From positions 1 to 53,025 of the forward strand of contig CAITSZ010000022.1 of assembly GCA_903895195.1 (NCBI GenBank): a stretch of 53,025 bases of DNA, in the 5' to 3' direction. The stretch is from an uncultured Chlorobiaceae bacterium. Lineage in GTDB: Bacteria > Bacteroidota > Chlorobiia > Chlorobiales > Chlorobiaceae. Each line of letters begins with the position of its first letter. The stretch's first letter is position 1. The notes beneath the pieces are model-generated. The model did not search any database and was not told the origin of the DNA. It saw only the letters and a list, made by a program, of their open reading frames with translations. The position numbers and the translations under genes are program-made. Below are positions 38,475 to 47,460 of the stretch, one piece after another.

Positions 38475-39056
38475 GATTGTATTATTTTAGGGTTTATGTT
38501 ACAAAATAAGCGATAAGAGCTCACGCTGATATCTATACGTCTTATACGTAAATTTAGACTATTTTTATTGATTGTACTAATATACGATACGTACAATCTA
38601 CTCGAGCGAACTACCCCAGCCCAGTTCAACTGCCTAAAGCAGAGAGGAAGAACTTAAGCGTTCACTTACGCGCGACCTATTATAAGCGCCCCGCAGTGAT
38701 GCTAAGTGGCACTCCATTATTGGATAATCAGTTGTTGATGCTCTATTTGAAAGCTGTCTCCTCATAAGGAAGCATTTTTGGTATTCGCCGGGAGAGGTGA
38801 GAAAGGGGCAAGAATAGTCCTAATCTGGAGGATCGATGAAACTCTATTGCGAGAAAAACATATATTTGCAGGACATATTTATTTTTGGTTTTATTGTTCT
38901 TTAAAGTTTTTTTCGGCGAGTACAAAAAGGCCGCTTAAAGAACATGGGTATAATATTTTAAGAAATTATTCCCCATTACTCTATCTGGCTCTTGGAACCC
39001 GATTGTAACAATACCCGATACTGATGTTGAATGCCATAAACCAGAGGTTCAAGTAG
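38475..39056. other. Spacer upstream of csmB, no supported gene
   Basis: About 580 bp between the divergent csmB and doxX genes. Two small frames (near 38743-38925 and 38778-39008) have no ribosome site or recognised product. The part near csmB carries the inverted repeat at 38570-38598 and short ATACGT repeats, consistent with a regulated promoter region. Confidence 0.45.
38570..38598. promoter_or_regulatory. 8-bp inverted repeat upstream of csmB
   Basis: GATTGTAC (38570-38577) and GTACAATC (38591-38598) are perfect inverted copies separated by 13 bp. On the minus strand the second copy provides TTGTAC followed by TATATT-like A/T sequence, so the repeat overlaps a possible promoter about 100 bp before csmB. 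A dimeric regulator site is plausible. Confidence 0.4.
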
Positions 39057-39527
39057 ATGAAACAAAATCTGTTCAAGAGAGCCGGGATTATTCTTTTTAT
39101 TGCTGGACGTTATCTCTTCGCTGCGTTTTTTCTTTATGGTTTCTGGCACAAGTTTATAAAAGGCTGGCTATCGAGCGACCTCATGCAGGCATTTTTCACC
39201 AAACGATTTGCCGAGCTCCCTGCCGGCTCTTTTCAGGCAAACTATCTTGAACATTTCGGCATACCGTTGGCATTTCCAATTGCCTGGATTGTCACTATAG
39301 GTGAACTTATTATCGGCCTTTCGCTTTTTTTCGGTGTTGCAGTACGCGCAAACGCTGCCTTTGCTTTGTTTATGGTGCTTAACTTTGCCGCCGGTGGGTA
39401 TTACAACCTTACCCTTCCTCCATTTATGGTTTTTTCCGTGTTGATGATGCTCTTACCGTCCGGACAATGGTTTGGATTTGACAAACAACTTCACCACAAA
39501 TACCCTGATTCTATTTGGTTCAAATAA
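39057..39527 (+). CDS. DoxX family membrane protein
   Basis: 156 residues with four hydrophobic segments (ILFIAGRYLFAAFFLYGFW, FPIAWIVTIGELIIGLSLF, ANAAFALFMVLNFAAGGYY, FMVFSVLMMLLPSG). The pattern and GYY/LLPSG ending fit the DoxX family, small quinone-pathway or redox-associated membrane proteins of poorly defined function. The TPR gene starts 5 bp after its stop, so they form an operon. Confidence 0.8.
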   Translation: MKQNLFKRAGIILFIAGRYLFAAFFLYGFWHKFIKGWLSSDLMQAFFTKRFAELPAGSFQANYLEHFGIPLAFPIAWIVTIGELIIGLSLFFGVAVRANAAFALFMVLNFAAGGYYNLTLPPFMVFSVLMMLLPSGQWFGFDKQLHHKYPDSIWFK

Positions 39528-39532
39528 CTAAA

Positions 39533-40351
39533 ATGCCTACCAAAAAAAATTGCCCCCCCTGCAGCTTTCAATGGATGTTTACTTTTCTTCTTGTTTTGTT
39601 CATGGCTCTTTCATCAGCAAGTCCAGCAGAAGCAGCAAAAGCCAAACGAACACCATCTCCGATAGATGTCGCCGACGAGGCGTTATGGCACATGAACTAT
39701 ACAAAGGCTGATTCTCTCTACTCCGTTGAACTTCGCAATAATCCCGCAAATGCAGATATCAACTGGAAAATAGCCCGACTGCAGGTAAGCCTCGGTGAAT
39801 CAGTTCCGCCTGATAACACTGATGCCAGAATGCAGCACTACCGTAAAGCTGCTGAATATGCTCGCGCCTCGATCGCTCTTGACAGCCTCAATGCTAAAGG
39901 GCATACATGGCTTGCCGCATCACTCGGCATGATGGCCGACAAAATCGGCACTAAGGAAAAACTGAAACGTGCCAAAGAGATAAAGCACGAACTTGACATT
40001 GCGCTTCGATTAAACCCGCACGATGAAACAGCTCTTTCAATGCTCGGCTCGTATTACAGGGAAGCTGCAAATATTGGATGGTTCAAAAGAATGATGGGCA
40101 ATGCCTTCCTCGGTGAGGTACCGAAAGGTGATTATACACTGGCAGAAAAAGCATTTCGAAAAGCAATCAGCATTGACTCCAGAATCATCAGAAATTACCA
40201 TGAACTGGCGTTAATCTGTATTGATTCCGGAAACAAGGAGGAAGCGATCACTCTCATAAAGAGTGCTCTTGAAAAGCCGATTTTGATAGAAAGCGATAAA
40301 AAGCGCATTGAAGAGATGCACTCGCTGTTGAAAAAGCTTACAAAAGAGTAG
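39533..40351 (+). CDS. Exported TPR protein, RMD-like
   Basis: About 272 residues from the ATG at 39533. A hydrophobic N-terminus (FTFLLVLFMALSSASPAEA) suggests export, with a possible cleavage at AEA. The body is helical repeats: YARASIALDSLNAKGHTWLA, ELDIALRLNPHDETALSMLG and AEKAFRKAISIDSRIIRNYH. The spacing and wording resemble the regulator-of-microtubule-dynamics (RMD) TPR family, whose bacterial members have no known role. Operon with doxX; convergent with aroQ, 2 bp apart. Confidence 0.75.
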   Translation: MPTKKNCPPCSFQWMFTFLLVLFMALSSASPAEAAKAKRTPSPIDVADEALWHMNYTKADSLYSVELRNNPANADINWKIARLQVSLGESVPPDNTDARMQHYRKAAEYARASIALDSLNAKGHTWLAASLGMMADKIGTKEKLKRAKEIKHELDIALRLNPHDETALSMLGSYYREAANIGWFKRMMGNAFLGEVPKGDYTLAEKAFRKAISIDSRIIRNYHELALICIDSGNKEEAITLIKSALEKPILIESDKKRIEEMHSLLKKLTKE

Positions 40352-40353
40352 CT

Positions 40354-40791
40354 TTACGGTTTACTGCAAATCCCCAGAAGAGCCCTTACACCAAGATGAT
40401 AGCTGTTCGCCCCGAACCCGCTGATGACCCCGACACACACTTCAGAAATAACCGATGTGCGGCGAAACTCCTCACGCGCAAAAATATTGGAGAGATGGAT
40501 CTCAACAACCGGAATGGTGACACCACTGATAGCATCACGAAGTGCTATCGAGTAGTGGGTAAATGCTCCGGCATTGAGCAGGACACCCCTGTAGCCGCCC
40601 TCATCCTCGATATGAAAAAGTTTTTCCAGCAAAGCACCTTCATCTTCTGACTGAAAAAAATCAAAGGTCACATCTGGAAAACTCTCAACAAGGCCTCGAT
40701 TGATATCGTCAAGAGTCTGATAGCCGTAAACTGCCGGTTCGCGTTTTCCAAGCCGTGAAAGGTTCGGCCCGTTGAGCACAAGTATTGACAT
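40354..40791 (-). CDS. aroQ: Type II 3-dehydroquinate dehydratase
   Basis: 145 residues from the ATG at 40791 (MSILVLNGPNLSRLG), the typical type II length; an upstream start at 40827 adds 12 residues. Catalytic Tyr in KREPAVYG, LLNAGAFTHYSIALRDA and VVEIHLSNIFAREEFR with the catalytic His are present. It makes 3-dehydroshikimate in aromatic amino-acid synthesis. It lies 71 bp after hslU, same strand, but may have its own promoter. Confidence 0.95.
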   Translation of the reverse strand: MSILVLNGPNLSRLGKREPAVYGYQTLDDINRGLVESFPDVTFDFFQSEDEGALLEKLFHIEDEGGYRGVLLNAGAFTHYSIALRDAISGVTIPVVEIHLSNIFAREEFRRTSVISEVCVGVISGFGANSYHLGVRALLGICSKP

Positions 40792-40862
40792 CGCGCTTAT
40801 CATGATGGTTGTGGCTGATCCCTGCAAAAAAACAGCTGATCAGCCATCGATAAAGATAACTT

Positions 40863-42347
40863 TTAAAGGATATACTGGCTGAGATCCCGGTCTGCCACCA
40901 CATGGTTCAGTTTTTCCTTGACCATGTCTTCATCAATCACAACATGTTTATCTGAAAAATTCTCAGGAATATTAAACATTAACTCCTCAAGGAGATTCGT
41001 CATAATGGTATGCAGCCTTCTTGCTCCTATATTTTCAACACTTTCATTGACCCTTGCCGCAATTTTAGCAATCTCCCGGATAGCTCCATCGCTGAATGTC
41101 AGGTCAACCCCTTCTGTGGCAAGCAGGGCTGAATACTGTTTGATAAGGGCATTGTCAGGTTGAGTGAGAATCAGATAAAAATCCTCCTCAGTCAGGCTTT
41201 TCAGTTCAACCCGGATAGGAAACCTGCCCTGCAGCTCGGGAATCAAGTCAGACGGCTTTGCCACATGGAATGCTCCGGACGCAATGAACAAAACATGATC
41301 GGTCTTTACCATACCATGTTTGGTTGCAACATTGGAACCCTCTACAATAGGCAGAAGATCACGCTGAACACCTTCACGGCTGACATCCGGCCCTTTACCG
41401 CCGGCACCGGACGACGGTGCTGCAATTTTATCGATCTCATCAATAAAGACAATACCGGACTGCTCAACCTTGTTGATAGCCTCCTTAATGACGCTGTCCA
41501 TATCAATAAGCTTCTGTACCTCTTCCTGTTCGAGAATCTTGCGGGCTTCGGCAATTGAAACCCTTCTTTTTTTGCGTTTGCGAGGGAGCCCGCTCATAAG
41601 GTCCTGCATGATTCCCCCGATCTCCTCCATCTGACCGAGAGGGCCAAAAACCTGCATCATCCCGCCGGGATTATCGCCGGTTGTATCCATTTCAATCTGA
41701 CGGTCTTCGAGCTTTCCATTGCGAAGACGTTCAAGCATTTTTTTGCGGCTTCGACGATTAACCTCAAGCGACTTATCGTGGTCGTCAGCTGATGTTTGCG
41801 CGGGAGCATCCTCTTCGTTCAGCAGTTCATTATCCTGAGAGTTGCTGGAAGAAAGAGGTGGAAGGAGAATATCGAGCAGGCGCTCTTCTACAAGAAGTGC
41901 TGCTTTTTCGCGAACCTCTTCTGACTTCTCGCTTCTAACCATTGCAACTGACTGATCGACAAGATCACGAATCATCGACTCAACATCGCGGCCGACATAG
42001 CCAACCTCAGTAAATTTTGAAGCTTCAACCTTTACAAACGGTGCTCTTGCAAGCTTGGCAAGCCTGCGGGCAATTTCGGTTTTTCCCACGCCGGTTGGGC
42101 CGATCATGATGATGTTGTTGGGCATGATTTCATCACGCAATTCATCACTCACGTGCTGGCGGCGAAGCCTGTTGCGCAAAGCTATCGCAACAGATTTTTT
42201 CGCATCTTTCTGTCCGATTATATATTTATCAAGCAGAGAAACAATCTGGTTGGGAGTCAGATTAGTGGCTGCAATTGAACTGCTTAGTCCGCTATTGGCT
42301 TCAGGCAATGCAAATACATTTCCCTCACCCTTTGTAATAATTTCCAT
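40863..42347 (-). CDS. hslU: ATP-dependent protease ATPase subunit HslU
   Basis: 494 residues. AAA+ motifs: [19 protein letters not shown], Walker [15 protein letters not shown], the GYVGRDVES pore loop, Walker [11 protein letters not shown] and sensor motifs in GARRLHTIM. An acidic linker-rich insertion domain spans roughly 150-270. The extreme C-terminus (LSQYIL) matches the tail that docks into HslV. It unfolds substrates for HslV. It follows hslV by 67 bp containing two small hairpins. Confidence 0.96.
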   Translation of the reverse strand: MEIITKGEGNVFALPEANSGLSSSIAATNLTPNQIVSLLDKYIIGQKDAKKSVAIALRNRLRRQHVSDELRDEIMPNNIIMIGPTGVGKTEIARRLAKLARAPFVKVEASKFTEVGYVGRDVESMIRDLVDQSVAMVRSEKSEEVREKAALLVEERLLDILLPPLSSSNSQDNELLNEEDAPAQTSADDHDKSLEVNRRSRKKMLERLRNGKLEDRQIEMDTTGDNPGGMMQVFGPLGQMEEIGGIMQDLMSGLPRKRKKRRVSIAEARKILEQEEVQKLIDMDSVIKEAINKVEQSGIVFIDEIDKIAAPSSGAGGKGPDVSREGVQRDLLPIVEGSNVATKHGMVKTDHVLFIASGAFHVAKPSDLIPELQGRFPIRVELKSLTEEDFYLILTQPDNALIKQYSALLATEGVDLTFSDGAIREIAKIAARVNESVENIGARRLHTIMTNLLEELMFNIPENFSDKHVVIDEDMVKEKLNHVVADRDLSQYIL

Positions 42348-42383
42348 GCTGTAAGTTGTGAATTACAAAAATAACATCCTCAT

Positions 42384-42418
42384 CCGGCAACACTGCCGGA
42401 GTTAGCATGCACTGCTAA
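42384..42418 (-). repeat. Two small hairpins between hslV and hslU
   Basis: CCGGCA-ACAC-TGCCGG (42384-42399) and TTAGCA-TGCAC-TGCTAA (42402-42418, covering the hslV stop). They could tune processing or stability of the shared mRNA; neither has a T run. Confidence 0.4.
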
Positions 42419-42963
42419 ACCTCTTCAATAACAATATGATCGTTGGTATAAATACAGATATCAGCTGCTATCTTCAAACTCTCATGGACAATATCCTTCG
42501 CCGAAAGAGCAGAATGTTTCATGAGCGAGCGAGCTGCCGCAAGAGCATACATACTGCCACTTCCTATGGCGACAATACCATCCTCCGGCTCGATCACATC
42601 ACCGGTTCCTGAAATAATAAGAGCCTTATCCTTGCTGACAATAGCGAGCATTGCCTCAAGCCGTCTGAGATACTTGTCAGTCCGCCAGTCCCGCGCAAGT
42701 TCAACAGCAGCTCGATCAAGCTTTCCGTTAAACGCCTCAAGTTTCTCTTCAAAGCGGTCGAGAAGGGTCACCGCATCAGCCGTTGCGCCCGCAAACCCGG
42801 CAACAAGACGCCCCTGATACAATCTTCTTATTTTACGGGTCGATTGCTTGAGAATAGTATTGCCAAGGGTCATCTGCCCATCACTTCCAAGCGCAGCCTT
42901 ACCATCCCTTATAACACCGATCACCGTGGTGGAACGGATCAGTGGCTTCTGGTTATTCTTCAT
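42415..42963 (-). CDS. hslV: ATP-dependent protease peptidase subunit HslV
   Basis: 182 residues of the Ntn-hydrolase (proteasome-beta-like) family. The mature N-terminal Thr lies in [20 protein letters not shown] after a short propeptide; [17 protein letters not shown] and [20 protein letters not shown] are conserved. It forms the proteolytic double ring capped by HslU. Start taken at ATG 42963, 3 bp after the rpoN stop, implying coupling to rpoN. Confidence 0.96.
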   Translation of the reverse strand: MKNNQKPLIRSTTVIGVIRDGKAALGSDGQMTLGNTILKQSTRKIRRLYQGRLVAGFAGATADAVTLLDRFEEKLEAFNGKLDRAAVELARDWRTDKYLRRLEAMLAIVSKDKALIISGTGDVIEPEDGIVAIGSGSMYALAAARSLMKHSALSAKDIVHESLKIAADICIYTNDHIVIEEV

Positions 42964-42966
42964 CAA

Positions 42967-44418
42967 TTAAAATATTTTTTTTCTTAATCTTGCAACTGGA
43001 ATTTGCATTTGTTCACGGTATTTTGCAACCGTTCTTCGAGCAATATGCACTCCCCTTTCTATCAACATCTCAGTCATACGGTCATCACTCAGCGGATGAG
43101 CTGAATCTTCGGCTTTAACCATCTCAGTAATATACTGGCGGATAATCTTGCTCGACAAATCGTCCCCCTCCTCTGTCGCCAGGCCACCGCTGAAAAAATA
43201 CTTTAATTCAAAAACACCGAAACGGGTCTGAACATATTTACCATTAACAGCCCTGCTGATCGTCGATATATCAAGATCGGTTTCAGCTGCTATAGTTTTC
43301 ATACCAAGAGGTACCAGTCGCTCAGGCCCATAGACAAAAAATTCATACTGCATCTTCATCAGGGCTTCAATTACCTTTATAAGGGTCTGGCGCCGTGTTT
43401 CAATTGCGCTGGCAAACTCTTTGGCGCGCTGAAGGTTCTTGCGGATAAACTGCTTTTCGTCTTTTGGCCCTTTCCTGTTTTTCAGTCGATCCAGATAAAC
43501 ATCACTGACCTTTACAGAAAGAGCGCTTCTGTCATTCAGGACTGCTGTAAGCTCACCGTTTTCATAGCTCACTACAAAATCGGGGCTGATATAATGCCCG
43601 CCTTCATCTTGAAAAATTCCAGGATGGGGATCAAGAGCTGTAATAATGGAAATAGCCGATTCGACCCTGTCATTGGGCTCCAGCAGCCTTTTAAGCAGCA
43701 GCTCATATCGTCTGTGCAGAAAATCATCAAAATGATCGCGAAGAATCCTGCTTGCAACCTCATAGGTTGCCGGGTCGTAACGGCCCGCAGAAAACTCAAG
43801 CTGTACAAGAAGCCGTTCACGCAACCCTTTTACAGCAACGCCTGGTGGATCCAGAAACCAGATTTTACGTAAAACACTCTCAAGCTCTTTTTTTGAGACA
43901 TCAAGACCTTCCAACCGAAGATCATCAAAAACAACGCTGTACTCTTCGGTAAAATAACCATCCCCATCAAGGTTGCCGAGAACCTCAATGGCTATCATCA
44001 CCTCACGTCGACCAACCCCCTCCTGCAAGGCAAGCTGTTTAAGCAGTATTTCATGAAAACTGTCATACTGAACCGCCTGAAAGAAGCGCTCCTTTGAGCC
44101 GCTTTCAGTTGTAAAGCTCAGCCGCCCCTCAGAAGCATTTCCGGAAGAGGGTGAATCGTAGCGCTCCTTCAGAGAACTTTTACTGAAGCGCTCAACCGCA
44201 TCATACATATCGTCACTCTCTTCCCTGTCACCATCATCAGCAATATCGCCTGCGGTGTCTTTGCGCTCTTCAATAACTTCCAGGAGGGGATTTTCCTGTA
44301 ACTCTTCATAAATCCGCTGTTCCAGATTTAACATTGGAAGTTGAAGGAGCTGACTGCTTAAAATCTGTTGAGTAGAAAGAAGCAGCTTTTGTTTTTGTTG
44401 AAGCCTGATATCGGACAT
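42967..44418 (-). CDS. rpoN: RNA polymerase sigma-54 factor
   Basis: 483 residues. Gln/Leu-rich region I at the N-terminus (LQQKQKLLLSTQQILSSQLL), an acidic region II, the core-binding domain, the HTH and the RpoN box near the end (ARRTVAKYREQMQIPVARL). Sigma-54 drives genes needing enhancer-binding ATPases, in this group probably nitrogen fixation and related functions. Its start overlaps the upstream DUF3109 stop by one base (TAATG), and hslV follows directly, a distinctive operon. Confidence 0.95.
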   Translation of the reverse strand: MSDIRLQQKQKLLLSTQQILSSQLLQLPMLNLEQRIYEELQENPLLEVIEERKDTAGDIADDGDREESDDMYDAVERFSKSSLKERYDSPSSGNASEGRLSFTTESGSKERFFQAVQYDSFHEILLKQLALQEGVGRREVMIAIEVLGNLDGDGYFTEEYSVVFDDLRLEGLDVSKKELESVLRKIWFLDPPGVAVKGLRERLLVQLEFSAGRYDPATYEVASRILRDHFDDFLHRRYELLLKRLLEPNDRVESAISIITALDPHPGIFQDEGGHYISPDFVVSYENGELTAVLNDRSALSVKVSDVYLDRLKNRKGPKDEKQFIRKNLQRAKEFASAIETRRQTLIKVIEALMKMQYEFFVYGPERLVPLGMKTIAAETDLDISTISRAVNGKYVQTRFGVFELKYFFSGGLATEEGDDLSSKIIRQYITEMVKAEDSAHPLSDDRMTEMLIERGVHIARRTVAKYREQMQIPVARLRKKIF

Positions 44419-44990
44419 TACTTCGTAGAAGAGGAATGAGTAAATGCTTTCAAACTCTTCATCCAGTCAGGGCCATACAATTGACTGAGAGCTTTTTGAA
44501 CATAATCAATAAGTTTTATCTGTCGGTCCACTCCCGCTTTCCGGGCAGAGCGACACATAGAGTGTTGTTCATACACAAGATAATCCAAACCAAACTTTTT
44601 TCTTACTCTTATCGGAAACAATTGGCACGATAATGGCTTATCAAAATTCAAAAGGCCATCTCGAAAGGCAATTTCAATGGCACAAACGGTTATCCCGTCG
44701 CGAACACAGGTAAAAACACACTCCCTGTTATCAATTGTTCGGGTATACTGCCGTCCCTGATAGACCTCAACACTGCCGTGTCGGTGAAGATATTTAACAC
44801 TCTTTTCCGGAATCATCCTCAAAAGCTCAACCGGCAGATGCCGAAGCCGGGCGGCTTCACTATCCGACAACGGAGCACCAAGCTCACCCTCAACACAGCA
44901 TGTCCCTTTGCACTCATGAAGATCGCACGAAAAACAAGCTTGAAAAACATCCTTCTCAACAAGAACATCACCTATAGAAACCATTGACAT
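44418..44990 (-). CDS. DUF3109 family Cys-rich protein
   Basis: About 190 residues; the family N-terminus MVSIGDVLVEKDVFQACFSC fits ATG 44990 or 44984 better than the longer frame to 45023. Cysteines cluster as CDLHECKGTCC near the start and in ECVFTC and CSAR-like downstream positions (LSCQLFP, MCRSARKAG), likely binding zinc or an Fe-S cluster. Function is unknown. First gene of the unit with rpoN, hslV and hslU. Confidence 0.85.
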   Translation of the reverse strand: MSMVSIGDVLVEKDVFQACFSCDLHECKGTCCVEGELGAPLSDSEAARLRHLPVELLRMIPEKSVKYLHRHGSVEVYQGRQYTRTIDNRECVFTCVRDGITVCAIEIAFRDGLLNFDKPLSCQLFPIRVRKKFGLDYLVYEQHSMCRSARKAGVDRQIKLIDYVQKALSQLYGPDWMKSLKAFTHSSSTK

Positions 44991-45159
44991 AAAGGACCAT
45001 CTTTGTTTGAATAAAAGCGCCATGAAATTTTTTCATAAGCTATGGCATTTGAAAGAACGTATTTTTTTCAGATTTACTGCTTCAATAAATTTTTCATAGC
45101 TATGTGCTCCTTATATTGAACCAGCAAAAAAACAATTGATAAACCCAGGGAACATCTTC

Positions 45160-46047
45160 ATGCTCATTATCGACGGGAAAAAGGTCTCTCTGGACCTTAA
45201 AAACGAACTGAAAGCAAGCGTTGAAAGCTGCAAAGCCATCACCGGCAAAGTTCCGGGACTGACAATCATCATTGTCGGTCAGGATCCAGCCTCGCAGGCC
45301 TATGTACGCAATAAAGCTAAAACATGCAAAGAGATCGGGATGATTTCCTCCTTGATTGAAATGCCTGCCGAAACGACCCAGGAACTTCTGCTTCAAACCA
45401 TTCACGAGCTGAACAATGACCCCGCCGTTCACGGCATCTTGGTGCAGCAGCCCCTTCCAGAGCACATTGATGAATTTACCGTCACTCTCGCCATCAATCC
45501 ATCCAAAGATGTTGACGGACTTCATCCTGAAAACCTCGGGCGCCTTGTCATGGGAGATCTCGACAAATGTTTCATAAGCTGCACGCCTTATGGCATCATG
45601 GAATTGTTGCAACGCTATACTATTGAAACCAAAGGCAAACACTGTGTTATCGTTGGCCGGAGCAATATTGTAGGCAAACCAATGGCAAACCTGATGCTTC
45701 AGAAACTTGGCAGTGCAAACTGCACGGTCACCATCTGCCATTCTGCCACCAATAATCTTCCATTCCATACCAGACAGGCCGATATTCTCATTGTAGCTGT
45801 CGGCAAGGCTCAATTGATAACCGCCGATATGGTCAAACCTGGTGCCGTAGTGATTGATGTCGGCAACAACCGCATTGAGGATCCGGCAGCAAAAAGCGGC
45901 TACCGTATGGTCGGCGATGTTGATTTCGATGCTGTTTCTTCCGTGGCGTCCGCCATGACCCCCGTGCCCGGTGGAGTCGGACCGATGACCATTGCCATGC
46001 TTCTGAAAAACACGCTGCTCTCCTTCCAGCGATTTAACGGTCTGTAA
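45160..46047 (+). CDS. folD: Bifunctional methylene-THF dehydrogenase/cyclohydrolase
   Basis: 295 residues from ATG 45160 (MLIIDGKKVSLDLKNEL), which has AGGGA upstream. Motifs: YVRNKAKTCKEIGM with the catalytic Lys, GILVQQPLPEHI, PSKDVDGLHPENLGRL and the NADP site VVGRSNIVGKPMANLML. Interconverts one-carbon folates. radA starts 6 bp later, so the two are co-transcribed. Confidence 0.96.
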   Translation: MLIIDGKKVSLDLKNELKASVESCKAITGKVPGLTIIIVGQDPASQAYVRNKAKTCKEIGMISSLIEMPAETTQELLLQTIHELNNDPAVHGILVQQPLPEHIDEFTVTLAINPSKDVDGLHPENLGRLVMGDLDKCFISCTPYGIMELLQRYTIETKGKHCVIVGRSNIVGKPMANLMLQKLGSANCTVTICHSATNNLPFHTRQADILIVAVGKAQLITADMVKPGAVVIDVGNNRIEDPAAKSGYRMVGDVDFDAVSSVASAMTPVPGGVGPMTIAMLLKNTLLSFQRFNGL

Positions 46048-46053
46048 TCCATA

Positions 46054-47421
46054 ATGGCAAAAACAACGACCAGGTATATCTGTTCAAACTGCGGTGCTGT
46101 TTCCCTGAAATATCAGGGGAAATGTTTTGAGTGCCAGAGTTGGGGAACACTACAGGAAACCCGTATTGAACCCGAACAGAAAAACCGCCAGAAGGGTGCC
46201 CCCGAAGGAGCTGCCATTATTCAGAACCTGCATGACTGTGTTCCTTCAGAGTTCCAGCGCATCATGACAGGTATCGGTGAGCTCGACCGGGTGCTTGGAG
46301 GGGGCCTTATGCAGGCCTCGGCAGTGCTGGTTGGCGGAGAGCCAGGCATCGGCAAGTCAACCCTTATGCTGCAGCTTGCTCCTCGCCTTGCTCCCGCAAA
46401 AGTGCTTTATATTTCCGGTGAAGAGTCGCCCAATCAGATCCGCGAGCGGGCACGCAGGCTCTCCATAAAGGCCGACAACCTCTGGCTGATCCCTGAAGTC
46501 AACCTTGAACGTATTCTTGCCGTCATTGAACGTGAAAAGCCTGCTCTCGTTATTATCGACTCCATTCAAACCATCCATTCAGACGAATACCAGAGTTCCG
46601 CAGGCACCATTACCCAGATCAGGGAGTGTGCCGCCACCTTGATCCGTGCAGCCAAGCAGCAGAACGTCATCCTGATGATTATCGGCCATATCACCAAAGA
46701 GGGCGCTCTGGCCGGACCAAAAGCACTTGAACACATGGTTGATACCGTCCTGCAGTTCGAAGGTGAGGGTTACCAGCGCTACCGTATAGTCCGGTCGGTT
46801 AAAAACCGCTTCGGCTCCACCAATGAAATCGGCGTCTTCCGCATGGACGAAACCGGCCTTGAAGAGGTCAGCAACCCTTCGGAATTTTTCATTTCCGGTC
46901 GCCGGACTGATGTCCCCGGCAACTCCATACTCGCGGCTATTGAAGGCACCAGGGCTCTTTTGGTGGAAGTTCAGGCGCTTGTATCGAAAACCAACTACTC
47001 AATGCCGCAACGCATCAGCACAGGTTTTGACTTGAAACGCATGTCGATTATCCTCGCCGTGCTTGAAAATCGGCTTAAGATCGAAACCTGGGGACAGGAT
47101 GTATTTGTAAAAATAGCAGGAGGCCTGAAACTTGCTGAACCTGCTGCCGACCTCGCCATTGCAGCCGCAATTGCCTCTGGACTCATGAACCGGCCCGTTG
47201 ACCCTGGCACAGTCTGCTGCGGTGAAATCGGTCTTGCTGGCGAACTCAGAGCCATCAGCGACAGCGAACGGCGCATCAGGGAAGCTGCCCATCTCGGCTT
47301 CAAACGAATTGTCCTCCCCGAAGCCAACACCCGCGAACTGAAACCGGCACTCCTCAAGCTCCCGATAACCATCGCAGGATGCAAAACCCTGCAGGAGGCT
47401 CTTGAAGAGTTGAATATCTGA
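46054..47421 (+). CDS. radA: DNA repair protein RadA/Sms
   Basis: 455 residues. An N-terminal C4 zinc finger (CSNCGA...CFECQSWGT), RecA-like ATPase with Walker A GEPGIGKST and Walker B VIIDSIQT, the RadA-specific KNRFGSTNEIGVF motif and a Lon-like C-terminal domain. It aids branch migration in recombination repair. Operon with folD; convergent with the PSD-like gene (39 bp between stops). Confidence 0.96.
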   Translation: MAKTTTRYICSNCGAVSLKYQGKCFECQSWGTLQETRIEPEQKNRQKGAPEGAAIIQNLHDCVPSEFQRIMTGIGELDRVLGGGLMQASAVLVGGEPGIGKSTLMLQLAPRLAPAKVLYISGEESPNQIRERARRLSIKADNLWLIPEVNLERILAVIEREKPALVIIDSIQTIHSDEYQSSAGTITQIRECAATLIRAAKQQNVILMIIGHITKEGALAGPKALEHMVDTVLQFEGEGYQRYRIVRSVKNRFGSTNEIGVFRMDETGLEEVSNPSEFFISGRRTDVPGNSILAAIEGTRALLVEVQALVSKTNYSMPQRISTGFDLKRMSIILAVLENRLKIETWGQDVFVKIAGGLKLAEPAADLAIAAAIASGLMNRPVDPGTVCCGEIGLAGELRAISDSERRIREAAHLGFKRIVLPEANTRELKPALLKLPITIAGCKTLQEALEELNI

Positions 47422-47460
47422 CAACTATTCGACGTTCTTTAGTCTGGCGGACTATTCCAT

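Noticed and set aside
38743-39008. Two small overlapping frames upstream of doxX
   Set aside because: No ribosome binding site, no family resemblance, and they overlap on opposite strands in a regulatory-looking spacer.
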